From Odontocerum albicorne (Eukaryota; Arthropoda; Insecta; Trichoptera; Odontoceridae), in assembly GCA_949825065.1 (NCBI GenBank), contig OX463866.1:1441001-1505000 (forward strand): 64,000 nucleotides of DNA, given 5' to 3'. Positions 24,001-39,000 of this stretch are shown piece by piece. A model generated the notes under the pieces. That model searched no databases, was not told the origin of the DNA, and worked only from the letters and a program-made list of their open reading frames with translations. A program made the translations under genes and the position numbers. Numbering within the stretch: the stretch's first letter is position 1; each line of letters opens with the position of its first letter.

Positions 24001-27000
24001 CAGTCCTATTGTATATTGCGGAGCCAGGAGATTTGCCTCCTGCCAACACCTCTTCGGCCTTCTATTTTGCCTTGGATGATCAGGTGCAGTAATTTGTATT
24101 TTGCTCCACTAAGTACATGACGCAAATAGGACACCTTTCGTATTTTAATATTAGCCAACAACTCTCTATCAACTTTGGCTCTTTGAAGAACCCTTGTGTT
24201 ACTGACCATATCCGTCCAGGGTATCCGTAGCATTCTCCGGTGCATCCACATTTCGAATGCTTCCAGTCGGTTCATACTACCAACTTTGAGGGTCCATGAT
24301 TCTACTCCATGCAATAACACTGACCAAACGTAGCATTTGACCAACCGTTGGTACGCCTTCCACTCACATGAAATTACGAAATTCAAATAGCTTTTATAAT
24401 GAATTTCATTTGAATCGCATGTAACGTGGGATTGCCTGTTTTAATTAATTAATAAATGTTAGTGTATTTTTCCCGTACTCGTACATATCTAAAACTCGAC
24501 AAGCATGTGATACGAACGCATAACTGTAAGCAGCCCTTACCTGATCCCCTCGGACAAGCACCTCGGATCGGTACTCGCTGTTGGGTCTCTCGTTATCGTC
24601 CGACACGTGCCCCCCGCCTCCCTCCAGCCGCCGGTAGACATCTCTCTGCGTGGTGAGAGATGAGGGCGGTTAGTCGATAGTCCATACCACACATTACGGT
24701 TGTTACATATACCATTTGATAGAAAGCCATAGCGATTCCGGTGGAAAATTGCAAAAGTTCGAGTTGTCATTTATCTTGAAGCTAGTTAAAAAACAATGTC
24801 ATGCCACAAACAAACAAAAAAAGTCATTCTCAGTCCAAGTCGGAATGATTTAAGAGATTAATAAGTAATTAGTTTTACTTCAAAGTACATTCTAAAACTA
24901 AATTGGATAAATTATTATAGAATTAAACAAAATTTTAAAATAAATTAGCTTGTTTATGACATCCCAAAATGACAACATTATTAATGAAATCGCAATATGA
25001 CATTGTTTATAACATGCCAAAATGACATTGTGTACATTGTGCCAAAAGGATATTGTTTATGACATGCCAAAATGACAACATTGTTTATGATATAACATCC
25101 CAAAATGACATTGCTTATGATACTCAAAAAAAAAAAAAAAAAACATTGCTTGATATGGCAAAATGACATTATTTACATTATTCCAAAATTACATTGTTTA
25201 TGATGACATGACATTATTTATGATACGCCAATAAAAAACATTGACATGCCAAAATGACATTGTTTATAACATGCCAAAATGACATTGTGTACATTGTGCC
25301 AAAAGGACATTGTTTATGACATGCCAAAATGACAAAATCTCTTATAACATCCCAAAATGACATTGTTTATGATACTCAAAAAAAAAAAACACTGCTTGAC
25401 ATGTCAAAATTACATTATTTACATTATGTCAAAAGGACATTGTTTATTATACGCCAAAAAAAACCATTGACATGCCAAAATGACATTGTTTATGACATGC
25501 CAATATTATACAGTTTATCACATGTCAAAATAAGATGGTTTATAGAATGTCAAAACAACATTGTTTAAGATAAACCAATTTTACATTTATGTAAAAAGGA
25601 ATAAAATAAATAAATAAAACACTTATTTTACATGTGTTGTGTTCACCACAGGTTTATTTTGAGTTTATTACCGGTTTCGTACACCTCCCTCCGTCTTCTT
25701 CGTCAGGTGAAGATAAACTAAATTGCTCACAATATATTTCCTCCGTCTTCATCGTCCCATTTAAAATCCATCCCCTTGGATATCCAGACCCTGGTCTGCC
25801 CGTAAGATTGTTTTTTCCCCGCCCCATTTACCATTGAATCCCAACTCTCCCCGTTTCTCTCCCCCTACATCATTCCTCTTATATAGTATTATTTACACTT
25901 GCAGAGGAAATATATTGTGAGCAATTTAGTTTATCTTCACCTGACGATGAAGACGGGGGTCTTCGAAACCGGTAGTAAACCCAAAATAAACCAGTGAACA
26001 CAAAAATATAAAATGTTTTATTTATTTTATTCATTTTTACACAAAACATGGCACCACAAAGTGAAACTAAAGTCTTTTCGAAGATTCAAGAAACAATATT
26101 ACATTATTTATGACATGTCAAAATAACATGGTTAATGAAATGCCAAAAAAGACATTTTACGGCATACCAGAATGATGTTGATTACGATAAGCACAAATTA
26201 TAGTTTTTTATACAATAACATGCCAAAAAAAACATTATTTGAAATGTATCAGAATGAGATTGCTTACAAAATGCCCAAATTACATTGTTTATGACATGTC
26301 AAAAGGATATTGTTGTAAAAATGGTTTGCTTATAAATCCCAAAGAATGTATCAAATATTTTTTTTGCTAATGTAAGATCCAGATGCGTTAAATTATTGTG
26401 GGTCAAGATGCATTAACTTATTGTTGGTCAAGATGCATTATTATTAACTCATCAACATAACTCACCAAGATGCGTTAACTTGTTGATAGTCAAGATGCGT
26501 TATCATCAACTTAACTCATCAAGATGCGTTAAATTATTGTCGGTCAAGTTGCGTTATTATCAATTCATCAACGTAACTCATCAAGATGCATTAACTTATT
26601 GTTGATCCAGATGCGTTATCAACAACTCATCAAGATGCGTTAACTTGTTGATGGTCAAGATGCGTTATCATCAACTTAACTCATCAAGATGCGTTAACTT
26701 ATTGTCGGTCTAGATGCGTTATTATCAACTCATCAACGTAACTCATCAAGATGCGTTAACTTATTGTTGATCAAGATGCGTTATCATCCACTTAACTCAT
26801 CAAGATGCGTTAACTTATTGTTGATCAAGATGAGTTATCATCAACTCACCAAGATGCGTTAACTTATTGTTGATCAAGATGAGTTATCATCAACTCACCA
26901 AGATGCGTTAACTTATTGTTGATCAAGATGCGTTATCATCAACTCATCTAGATGCGTTAACTTATTGTTGATCAAGATGAGTTATCATCAACTCACCAAG

Positions 27001-30000
27001 ATGCGTTAACTTATTGTTGATCAAGATGCGTTATCATCAACTTAACTCATCAAGAAACGTTAACTTATTGTCGGTCAAGATGCGTTATCATCAACTCATC
27101 TAGATGCGTTAACTTATTGTTGATCAAGATGCGTTATCATCAACTCACCAAGATGCGTTAACTTATTGTTGATCAAGATGCGTTATCATCAACTCATCTA
27201 GATGCGTTAACTTATTGTTGATCAAGATGAGTTATCATCAACTCACCAAGATGCGTTAACTTATTGTTGATCAAGATGCGTTATCATCAACTCATCTAGA
27301 TGCGTTAACTTATTGTTGATCAAGATGAGTTATCATCAACTCACCAAGATGCGTTAACTTATTGTTGATCAAGATGCGTTATCATCAACTCATCTAGATG
27401 CGTTAACTTATTGTTGATCAAGATGAGTTATCATCAACTCACCAAGATGCGTTAACTTATTGTTGATCAAGATGCGTTATCATCAACTCATCTAGATGCG
27501 TTAACTTATTGTTGATCAAGATGAGTTATCATCAACTCACCAAGATGCGTTAACTTATTGTTGATCAAGATGCGTTATCATCAACTTAACTCATCAAGAT
27601 GCGTTAACTTATTGTTGATCAAGATGCGTTATTATCAACTCATCAACGTAACACATCAAGATGCGTCAACTGATTGTTGGTCAATTCCCACAAGGCATTG
27701 AAAATTTATAAGAAACACCATTTATTGCAATACAAAGCAAACGATGGCCAAATCAAATGGGAGAATATTTGATAAACATTTTCGAATGTGAAATTTTCAT
27801 TTGAAAAAAAAAACTTATAGATAAATATAAATTTGAATTCTCTGTCTTCAAAAAAATCTGTAAAATTCAAATAAATATATAAAATTAATAAAAATAAAAC
27901 CCAAATATAAAGCATCCGCAGGTGAAAATTTTTAAAGCAAGTTAGTGTCTTTTAATGTGTTGCTCGCGGGAAGCACAAAGGCCTGTGATCTGATCTGTAG
28001 CATTCCTTTGTGTATTTTACGTAATGTTTAGTTTATCTACTTTATTTAATGAGTCTCCTTAAGAGTAACGACTATTATTTACTATCAGAAAATTACTTGA
28101 ATGTCATGTTTACTTGGTGTTGTAATCAAATATCAGTGGTTCTAAACAAAATACGCGTTTAAACTTAGAAATAAAAAAATGCCGAAATTGTGCCGCGCAC
28201 AGGAATCGTGGAATTTGATTTTTAACGTGGTGTACAAGTTAAATGAATCAAAATGGTTGGGGTTACCTGAAGCTGGCTCGTAACTTAAATCCATCTATTG
28301 CTAATTGCACATAGAGTTGTGGCATCAAGACGTTTCAATAATAATAAAAGGACAATTTATATAGTGCCGTTTAGAGGGCAATCTATACTCGAGGACGCTC
28401 TGATTCGGGATTCGAATCCACTATTACCGACAGATTAAAAATATAACAAAATTTTTTTTTGGAGTAAGGATAGGAAAGTGGTGGCTGCGTCCAGTAGATT
28501 AGAAAACTTCCCCGCGTCCGCATATGTTTAGAAAAACATGTTTGGTGAGAAAACTGCAGAAAATTTACCAAGGGAAGACGAGTACAAAGAAATCTTTGTT
28601 GATCTTATGTTATGTGATAGTAACACATTCGGCTTTAGGTGGAGTGCAGTGTTTGTATAAATATTCAAAGATAATCATAATTTATATTATACAATTTTCC
28701 AAAAAGGGATGTTTTAATTGACTTCTAAAGCTGCGCATGCCACCATTTTGGGGGAAAATTGGTAAGAAAACCGCAGTAAACTTGCCAAGGAAAGACTTAC
28801 TACAAAGACACCTTTGTAGATCTTTCGATATGTGATAGTAGCACATTGGGCTTCAGGTGGAGTGTTATTTATGTGTGTAGTGTTCATATACACATACAAT
28901 ATAATTCGAGAGATCTGTAAATATGTGTACGTTGAAATTTCTATGTGCGTTTATTTTTTCTGTGTATTGGAGTTAATTAATTATATGTACAGTACCCGGC
29001 AGTTAGTAATACACATGGGGTATAAGAAAGAGACTGTCGGCCATAATCGGCTAACTTCGACTTTGTAGAGCGTCATCTTTGTCGCTTGACAACGACTGAC
29101 AAATCATGACGAAACACGTGCATGAATGACAGAGACGATGCTCTACATAGCCGATTATCGCCGACAGACCCTTTCTTAAGCTCGATGTGTATTACTCACC
29201 GCCGGGTACTGTATACATATTTTTACTATTTTCTTTCTTTTTGTACGTTAGGGCCTTTGATTACCTGAGCCTTGACCTATTCTCAAGTTTGTATTTTAGG
29301 TGTGATATGGTCGTATGCATGTGTGGACTGATTTTTTTATATATTTTTTATTTATATACATGTTTACATATAAATTAAAAAGATATCAAAAATCACACTC
29401 AAAAATTCTTTAACCTTTTTTAGTGGTCAAAAAAAAATGTACATTGTAATACAATAAATAAATAATAATACATTTGAATAATAAATCCCAAAAAGTGATT
29501 TCTTCAAGTGCTTTCTAAAGCTGCGCACACCACAATTTTGAGGGATATTTTAGCAGTTTTAAAAATATCAAAATAACGAAAAATAAGTATACCAAAAATG
29601 AGCGAAATCCAGGACATCGAATTCCAAAATAAATTCTTAGCTGGAATTAATTTATGACCCTGGTTAATTAACAGCTTCCACACACTTGCCAAAAGCTTAC
29701 CGAGTATTTTCCTAATCTATCCCAGCAACCACACCACTAAGCAGAGATATAAAGTAAAAAAAATGAGCCATAGACAAAAATCGTAGCTCCACTTGTACCA
29801 TAAAGCGAATTCAATCCAATATATTTTTACAAAAATATAACCATTCTGAAACTCCTTAAAAAAAGCAAAAATAATACGGAGAAAAAAAAGACTACTTCAT
29901 TGATAGAAACGTCGATAGATATTGTAAATTAGATATTGTAAATAAAATAGATATTGTAAATAAAATAGATATTGTAAATAAAATAGATATTGTAAATTAA

Positions 30001-33000
30001 CTGAAGTATATTATGTCCACCTTGATGTACGAAAGAGAAAGTTAAAAGGATAACAGTAAGATTAACCCGCCGAGAGCCCATCATGACGCATTAACACGTT
30101 TTCAACGGGCAAGGACGTCTTTACGCATTTTCAGTTTGTTTACGTCATGCTTGCTGCTTTTTTTACATATCACTTTATTTGAACACTGACACCTATGAGC
30201 CACTCACAAAAAACACTTTTGAATCAAAGGGCATCATCGCCCATTTTATCTAAAATCAAATCTTTTTGTCGAAGTTTTTTTTTTTCATACAAAAGTACCC
30301 GTGTCACTAACCGGGAGTGTTGCACGATTGAATCAGAATAAATCCGGGAGTTCCCGGAATAAGGGGATTCCTCGTAAATCGACAAATTATTTAAAATGGC
30401 AAGTTTTATGCAAAAGGGTTTTTTTTTTTGAAACACAAGTGTTAAAATATGATAGTTTGTTTGACAACAACTTTAGTTATCTATGATTTTTTTTAGTCAT
30501 ATCTATGTTTTTTAGATATATGTATGTTTTTTTAGTTATATCTATGTTTTTCAGATATATGTATGTTTTTTAGTTATATCTATGTATTTCAGACATATGT
30601 ATGTTTTTTAATTATATCTACGTTTTTCAGATATATGTATGTCTTTTAATTATATCTATGTTTTTCAGATACACGAGTATATATGTTTTTTAGTTATATC
30701 TATGTTTTTTAGATATATGTATGTTTTTTAATTATATCTATGTTTTTCAGATATATGTATGTTTTTTAGTTATATCTATGTTTTTCAGATATACGTATGT
30801 TTTTTAATTATATCTACGTTTTTCAGATATATGTATGTTTTTTAATTATATCTATGTTTTTCAGATATACGAGTATATATGTTTTTTAGTTATATCTATG
30901 TTTTTTAGATATATGTATGTTTTTTTAATTATATCTATGTTTTTCAGATATATGTATGTTTTTTAGTTATATCTATGTTTTTCAGATATACGTATGTTTT
31001 TTAATTATATCTACGTTTTTCAGATATATGTATGTTTTTTAATTATATCTATGTTTTTCAGATATACGAGTATATATGTTTTTTAGTTATATCTATGTTT
31101 TTCAGATATATGTATGTTTTTTAGTTATATCTATGTTTTTCAGATATATGTTATGTATGTTTTTTAGTTATATCTATGTTTTTTAGATATATGTATGTTT
31201 TTTAATTATATCTATGTTTTTCAGATATATGTTATATATGTTTTTTAGTTATATCTATGTTTTTCAGATATACGTATGTTTTTTAATTATTTCTACGTTT
31301 TTCAGATATATGTATGTTTTTAATTATATCTATGTTTTTCAGATATATATATGTTTTTCAGTTATATCTATGTTTTTCAGATATATGTTATATATGTTTT
31401 TTAGTTATATCTATGTTTTTTAGATATATGTATGTTTTTTAGTTATATCTATGTTTTTCAGATATATGTTATATATGTTTTTTAGTTATATCTATGTTTT
31501 TCAGATATACGTATGTTTTTTTAATTATTTCTACGTTTTTCAGATATATGTATGTTTTTAATTATATCTATGTTTTTCAGATATATATATGTTTTTCAGT
31601 TATATCTATGTTTTTCAGATATATGTTATATATGTTTTTTAGTTATATCTATGTTTTTCAGATATATGTATGTTTTTAGTTATATCTACGTATTTAAGTT
31701 AATCTATCATCATTTGACACTGGCATATACTCCTTCATATATAGGAGTTCACGGCCATTATTCAAGAAGAAGTTAATCTATGTTTTTTAGTTATATCTAA
31801 GTAATTTAGTCAATCTATGTTTTTAGTTATATCTGTTTTTAAGTTATCGATGCTTTTTAGTTATGTCTAAGTTTTTATAGTTGCATCTATGTTTTTTTTG
31901 TTATACGTATGATTTTTAGTTACATCTATGTTTTTTTTTAGTTACGTCTATCTTCATGTTACGTACGTTTTGACCTCAACCTTTGGGCTCTCAAAGGGTT
32001 AATGCTGTGGAAATGCCTGCACATAGAAAAAAATGTAGTATTGAGAGAAGTGGGAATGAAGATATAAAAAATAAGAAAATAGCTCAAATAGAAGTTTTAA
32101 GTAAGATGAAGTAAATAACATTAAGTTGGTGTTGCCATCGGTCTAAACTGCAAGGGACAAGGCGTGATACGTCAATAAACCAGGACACTACTTATTCGTC
32201 ACCATTTAATTTCTTCGTGCATTATACAAGTTTACGTGTATAAGGATGTGGGCTGAAAACACATACGGCGTCCTTGCGGCCGGGCTCGCCCTCCTATCGA
32301 TGGTGGCGTATCTAGATTAGGAGGAATATCCCAGAGAAGGAACTGAATCCCTCGAATTGTAACATCAATGAAGTAGAATAATCAATATATGTACGTATTT
32401 ATAAAAATGCCCCTCTCCGACCAGCTCACACACAAAGGCCTAATGAGTTAAGTTCACCTTGCTGATGGATTCACATTGTTTTGCGTTACAGTTATCGCGC
32501 GTTTCGATAACATTTACAAAATCTAGCTTTACATTGTCGTCCTGAAATTATAAACACGTAAAATCGTCCATTACTTAACTTAAATACAATATATATAAAA
32601 ATAAAAAGTTCCCCTCTATAGTTCAACACAATTCTTATTCTCTATTGGTTCAAATCCTTAGCAGATGGATGATAGTTCATTGCACAGTTCATTCTTAAGA
32701 TAAACATACATCGTTTGATCAAAGTTCATTGCACAATTCATTCTCAAGACAAACATACATCTTTTGATCAAAGTTCATTGCGCAATTCATTCTCAAGACA
32801 AACGTACATCTTTTTATCAAAGTTCATTGTGCAATTCATTCTCAAGACAAACATACATCTTTTAATCAAAGTTCATTGCGCAATTCATTCTCAAGACAAA
32901 CATACATCTTTTGATCAAAGTTCATTGCGCAATTCATTCTCAAGACAAACGTACATCTTTTTATCAAAGTTCATTGTGCAATTCATTCTCAAGACAAACA

Positions 33001-36000
33001 TACATCTTTTAATCAAAGTTCATTGCGCAATTCATTCTCAAGACAAACATACATCTTTTGATCAAAGTTCATTGCGCAATTCATTCTCAAGACAAACATA
33101 CATCTTTTGATCAAAGTTCATTACGCAATTCATTCTCAAGACAAACATACATCTTTTGATCAAAGTTCATTACGCAATTCATTCTCAAGACAAACATACA
33201 TCTTTTGATCAAAGTTCATTGCGCAATTCATTCTCAAGACAAACATACATCTTTTAATCAAAGTTCATTGCGCAATTCATTCTCAAGACAAACATACATC
33301 TTTTGATCAAAGTTCATTGCGCAATTCATTCTCAAGACAAACATACATCTTTTGATCAAAGTTCATTACGCAATTCATTCTCAAGACAAACATACATCTT
33401 TTGATCAAAGTTCATTGCGCAATTCATTCTCAAGACAAACCTACATCTTTTGATCAAAGTTCATTACGCAATTCATTCTCAAGACAAACATACATCTTTT
33501 GATCAAAGTTCATTGCGCAATTCATTCTCAAGACAAACATACATCTTTTGATCAAAGTTCATTGCGCAATTCATTCTCAAGACAAACATACATCTTTTGA
33601 TCAAAGTTCATTGCGCAATTCATTCTCAAGACAAACATACATCTTTTGATCAAAGTTCATTGCACAATTCATTCTCAAGACAAACATAAATATTTTGATC
33701 AAAGTTCATTGCGCAATACATTCACAAGACAAACATACATCTTTTGATCAAAGTTCATTGCGCAATAAATTCTCAAGACAAACATACATATTTTGATCAA
33801 AGTTCATTGCGCAATTCATTCTCAAGACAAATATACATCTTTAGATCAAAGTTCATTGCGCAATTCATTCTCAAGACAAACATACATTGTTTGATCAAAC
33901 AATAACAAGAATTTTTGAATTTCGCAGGCTGTTTGTTTTTTATTGAGAAATTACGAGAAAAAATTGTATGAAATTGTTTCAACATCAGCATATAAATATT
34001 GAAATAAATATAGAAGCGAATCATGCTCTACCAAAATGTATATATGGAAAATTGCATGCAGTTTTTGGATCATATCTAGCAGTTATAAGTTGAAGCTACG
34101 AATAAAAGTGACTTGCAGATTTATTTATTAATAAATATTAAATACATAATCCATTTATTAGAACATAAATAATTTATATAAATAAAAAATGGACACATGC
34201 CGTGTTATCCTTAACATTTTCAAAGCAATGCTCGTGTTGAAGAGAAGATAAGGCCTCGGCCACACAGGTAGGAGCTTCGCTTGATGCTTAGAGCCATGCT
34301 GCGAGTTAGGCGACATATCCTAGCGAACTATCGCAATGGCCACACTGCACGCTTCGCGCCACGCTACATGACGATTAGTCACCGAGTGAATCTCCTAGCG
34401 AACAGACGTGTTGGTTAATTTTATTGTCACCGAGTGATTTTACAAGATGGCGCAAGTTTTAATAACAGCTGTGTATAAAAGGGAGCCTTTGTGTAACCCA
34501 TGGAGCAAATTATACAAAAATGTACCTGTAATAAAATCACTTTGGAATGAAGTTGCACAGAAAGTAAATAAAGATAAGGTAAGTTGTAATGAAATTGGTT
34601 AGTTTTGAGAGTGGCATCGTTTGTTGACTCAACCGCTCCCAAATGTCAAATGAATTTGTGCGTAGCACTTTGGTGTGGCCTGGCATGAAGTCACCTAGTA
34701 TATGGGTCACGTAAAACCTAACTTAGCACCTAACGAAGCACTTTAGTGTGGCCTCGGCTTTAATCAATGAATCACTTTTAATTGTTAAAGGAAAAGTATT
34801 TGCGATATATGGCTCGAGGCTTCACCGAGAATATTCGTGAATCCTGCAGTCCTACATTTGTGGTACGCGCAATGCTTTCATCAGCTGACTCAACATTATA
34901 ACCAATGCCAAAGATGGTAACATTGAGACATGGAAATAACGTATTGTGTACGTAATCACATGACAACCACAATGGCAGGTAGTATACAGGGAAGAAAACG
35001 CCGAAGGGACAGGTCCCATATCGGAGGGCCGAGGGGCCGAGCACCTCGACTGAGTTGTCTGCGCTTTCTCAGTCTATAAGCAAATGCGAGGTGAATCCAA
35101 GAGAGACGGGCGCGGCCGCCATCCCTCCTTCCTCACACTTACAAGCACATATTTTTTTTTTTTTTTATCCACTTTGCACGGATTTCTCCTGTTACACAAA
35201 GAGGGTTTGCTTCTAGCGTTAGCTTATTCGTTAGGAATAATATCAGCCAGGATTCTTCTCATACTGCTAGACGGTACCGAGAATATATCAACCGTGTCAT
35301 TCAGTTGGTTCAATATCTCTATACCACGCGTGACTGAGTGTTTAGCCATGATATTCGCCCTATAAGTTGATATGTAGAACAGAGGGTGATTCCTTGCACG
35401 GCTATATTTATTGGGTACATATAAACTTAGTGCTTCTAGAATCGCGGGACAGTTAAAGGAACCTTGGAAAACCTTTATTAGGAATATCGCAATGGATTCT
35501 TGCCTTCTTGTTTCAAGGCTTCTATAGTTACACACCGTGAGAAGTTCGGCATGGTGAGCATATTTTGGGTAATCGCCCTTTGTTCTGTACAATTAAAAAA
35601 CGCTGACGATACACCAAGAGCAACGTTTGGGGATAACAAACGTACCAGTGACTCTGCAAAGTCTCTTTAAGGATTTAAATACTCCCAACCCAGCACTTTA
35701 AACCTGGTGTGTCACATGCCAGGTGTCCTTCCATCCACAACTAACTAAGTTTCTTCATTGCCATTGAAGTTTATTTCGAAACTCGAACACGTGGTCATAC
35801 TTGTCAAAAGTGACGCATACGCAAACGTTTCGAAGTCTCTACAACTTAACCTAGTTGGAATCCGAAAAATCGTTACTTTGAAAATGTTAAGAATAAAAGC
35901 AAACGTCACATTTTGTCCACCTTGTCCCGGTGCTGCCACACCAGCCGGTACGGTTTAAAAGTGTACGCTCACCCGGCTAGTGTTAATACTGCCCGCCGAG

Positions 36001-39000
36001 GGATGGTCCGGAGGCACCAGCCCTACATCTTGAGGCTCATCTACGAGGAACAGGAACACGATGAACCCGCCCACGGCCATGATCAGCCCGGGAACAATGA
36101 AGGAGTATGACCAGTCCGTTTCCACGAAGCGGGCCGCAATCACAGTACCTGAGGAACATTAAGGAAAGAGTCTTTATGACATCAACATGGGACAATCGAA
36201 ACAGTTCCAACTATAAGAGCGACAACATTAACAAATGGAAAATGTACGAGTACCACACCTTCCACTCACATTTGCACTATATATGTATTTGGTATGTTGG
36301 TATTTTCATTCATTCCAAGTGGCCAAACCATCTCAGCGTGCTCTTCTTCATCTTACTTAACCTTTCCCTTCCTGTGCTAAAAAAATTTGCACGTTCCGGT
36401 GCTGTGTATTCAATACACATGTAAAAATGAGCAAATTAAAATCGGAAAAATAAAAATATTCATAGCAAATCGCTTAAATCGATGAAATTTGAAGTCAAAA
36501 GTGATAATAATTGAAATTTAATGGCTGAAAACATGAAAAAAAAAAACATCGGCCGACGTTCACAAAACGGGCGAACCAATCATCTCAAATGGATGCCCGA
36601 AAGCTACTGAAGCGAGCGAACTGAGATTCTATTTCTTGCGTTCCCATATACCGAAGTAGAGTGAGAGCGAGACGTGAATAGCATCGCTTCTCACCCATAG
36701 CGGTTTTTTAGAATGAATATACCTACGTCACACACTGGCACACGTTTGATTGTATCGGTGAATTTATTCCCGATTTTCACAAAATATCTCTGATGTGCCC
36801 GATAAGTGCTAATTATTATCAAAATTATTTTTTCATTCAATGCGTAAATGTATTACGGAGGAATACCTAAAATCTGAACCCAGTATTTATTATATTTATA
36901 GAGATATCAAAGTTTTTAGAAGCAATGTGTACTAGTTACACATCACAGGGATGGAAGGGTTAACACATCACCCTTAAGTTCACATTCATTCCTTATCACT
37001 TCATTCTGTATTCCATCATATATTACCACCAGGTAAGTATTCTTCTAAGCGCATGCATTCCTACAACATTTATTCAATTAATTTCAGCCTTACCCCAACT
37101 CTACGTTTCACTCCTGTAGTTGTTGTGGACTACGGTGTTTGATGCATGGGAGGTAAACGTGAACGTGGAGCCACATTGAAATGAGCCAAATAAACGCTGT
37201 AGAAATGAATGCACTCAGAAGAATACACGGGGTGACAAGACATCATCTTGTCGATTTTGATATGGTACAATGAATTTTCTAATATCGACATTTTCCACAT
37301 CTCATTGGATAAATTAAGGATTAAATTATTCGATAAACTTTGTAAGTATAACAGAGTGACATCACAGGGGAGGCACGCGTAACATTGTTCCTGTTGCCAT
37401 TATGTTATATGTCAACTTTTAATCATTATTTTTTCTCTTCAATTGATAAAATTTGGTTTAACCTTTATTTGACATAATTATACTTGAGAAAATGTAGCAT
37501 GGTTCCTGCGACATTTGAAATGTCATGGTAAAATCGTTTTTTTTTTACAAATCGAATCATTTTTTTATAAATCAAAAAATTGTTTTTCTCTAAACTGACG
37601 TTTTAATTCCTAATTATCATTATACTGACTTTCTAATGTATTGTATGATTTGTATCCATCTTTAAATAGGTCAAGATCCACTATGGATTAATACTAATTA
37701 CAAACATTTAATTTTAGGTATAAGAAAATCGAAAATCCAATTATCGTATACCCCATCCTTACCCAATGCAGACTAACTTGACAAATGTCACCAAATATTA
37801 TTTGATTTTAACAAACTGCCACATTTTTGCTAATTTTTAACAAGATGTATTAATTTGTCATTATTGTTAGTTTTATGTAATGTACGAGGCATATCCAGAA
37901 ACTAAGTGTACTGAATTTTTGTAGGTTACAACTTTTTTTATTTAAACAAAAAAATTACGTGGTTACCGTAGTACATATGTAAGCTATTTTTAGACATAGT
38001 CGCCATTCCTCTCAATGCAGGTGGTGAAGCGGGGTATCAACTTTTTGATGCCTTCCTCGAAGTAGTTTCCCGCCAACCCCTCCGTCCACTTCTCCACCTC
38101 CTCCTTTACCTCCTCGTCGGTTGAAACCCTTTTTCCACCCATGTGCAGCTTCAGGGAGGTAAAGAGATAGTAATCTGAAGGTGCTAGGTCAGGGGAATGC
38201 GCGGGATGGTTCAGGACATCCCATTTAAACGAGGCGAGCAGTTCCTTCGTGGCGTTGGCCGTGTGTGGTCTTGCATTGTCGTGCAGCAGGCAGACTCCCT
38301 TTGTCAGCATGCCTCTCCTCTTGTTCTGAATCACCCTCCGCAATTTTTTTAGGGTTTCACAGTATCTTGCAGAGTTGATGGTCTCCTCTTGAGGCATATA
38401 TTCAATTAAAATTATGCATTGACAGTCCCAAAACACGGATGCCATGATTTTCTTGGCTGAAATTGTGGTTTTGAACTTTTTGGCGGAGGGTGAAGAGGTG
38501 TGACGCCACTGTTGAGACTGCCTTTTGGTTTCAGGCGTGTAGTGTGCAACCCAAGTTTCATCTCCAGTAACAATGGAGCGGAGAAATTCATCTCCATGGA
38601 GTTTGCAGCGCCTCAAAAACTCTTGCCTTTTTACAAAATTTCGCACTTGGCGGGAGATTGGTTTGACATTTTTCACGAAACGTGTTGTCGCGTCGACACT
38701 TCTCAACGTACTGACCTCGACCCAGTCTCGTTGCGGAGGGGAAGGGTCAGGCTACACCGAAGTGTAGCCAACATGTCGAAAATAAAATCCATCCGGTCGT
38801 GAGAGCCTCAGTACACTTAGTTTCTGGATACGCCTCGTATTTACCTAAATAACTTGCTATTTATTAGGATCGAGGCTTATATTAAAGTTGATAAAATAAT
38901 TAAAATTACTGAACGTCGTTACAAGGTTGTATTGGGGGAAATCTATGAACTGTCACAGGGACCATGCTACAATTTCTCAAGTATAAGTGTTGAGATCTCC

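Larger units (their letters stand above)
25590..26096. mobile_element. Foldback element with hammerhead motifs, copy 1 (Penelope-like?)
   Basis: Inverted arms: 25605-25735 mirrors about 25905-26040 (gtgttcaccacaggtttatt at the left, complement at the right). Each arm contains a hammerhead-type motif pointing outward. The right arm is followed by a short frame starting MAPQSETKVFSKIQE at 26047. It splits the minisatellite in two. Assignment to Penelope-like elements is inference from arm layout plus ribozyme. Confidence 0.65.
37483..38981. mobile_element. Z element, copy 1, with mariner inside
   Basis: Ends cttgagaaaatgtagcatgg and ccatgctacaatttctcaag, TA on both sides. Without the mariner it is about 544 bp and matches 19901-20620 inverted. 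Confidence 0.8.

Noticed and set aside
24955..25600. Functional matrix-attachment or promoter role for the AT-rich minisatellite
   Set aside because: Nothing in the sequence beyond base composition supports it.
32715..33110. 131-codon open frame
   Set aside because: It is a 49-bp satellite read in three cycling phases (49 x 3 = 147 nt).
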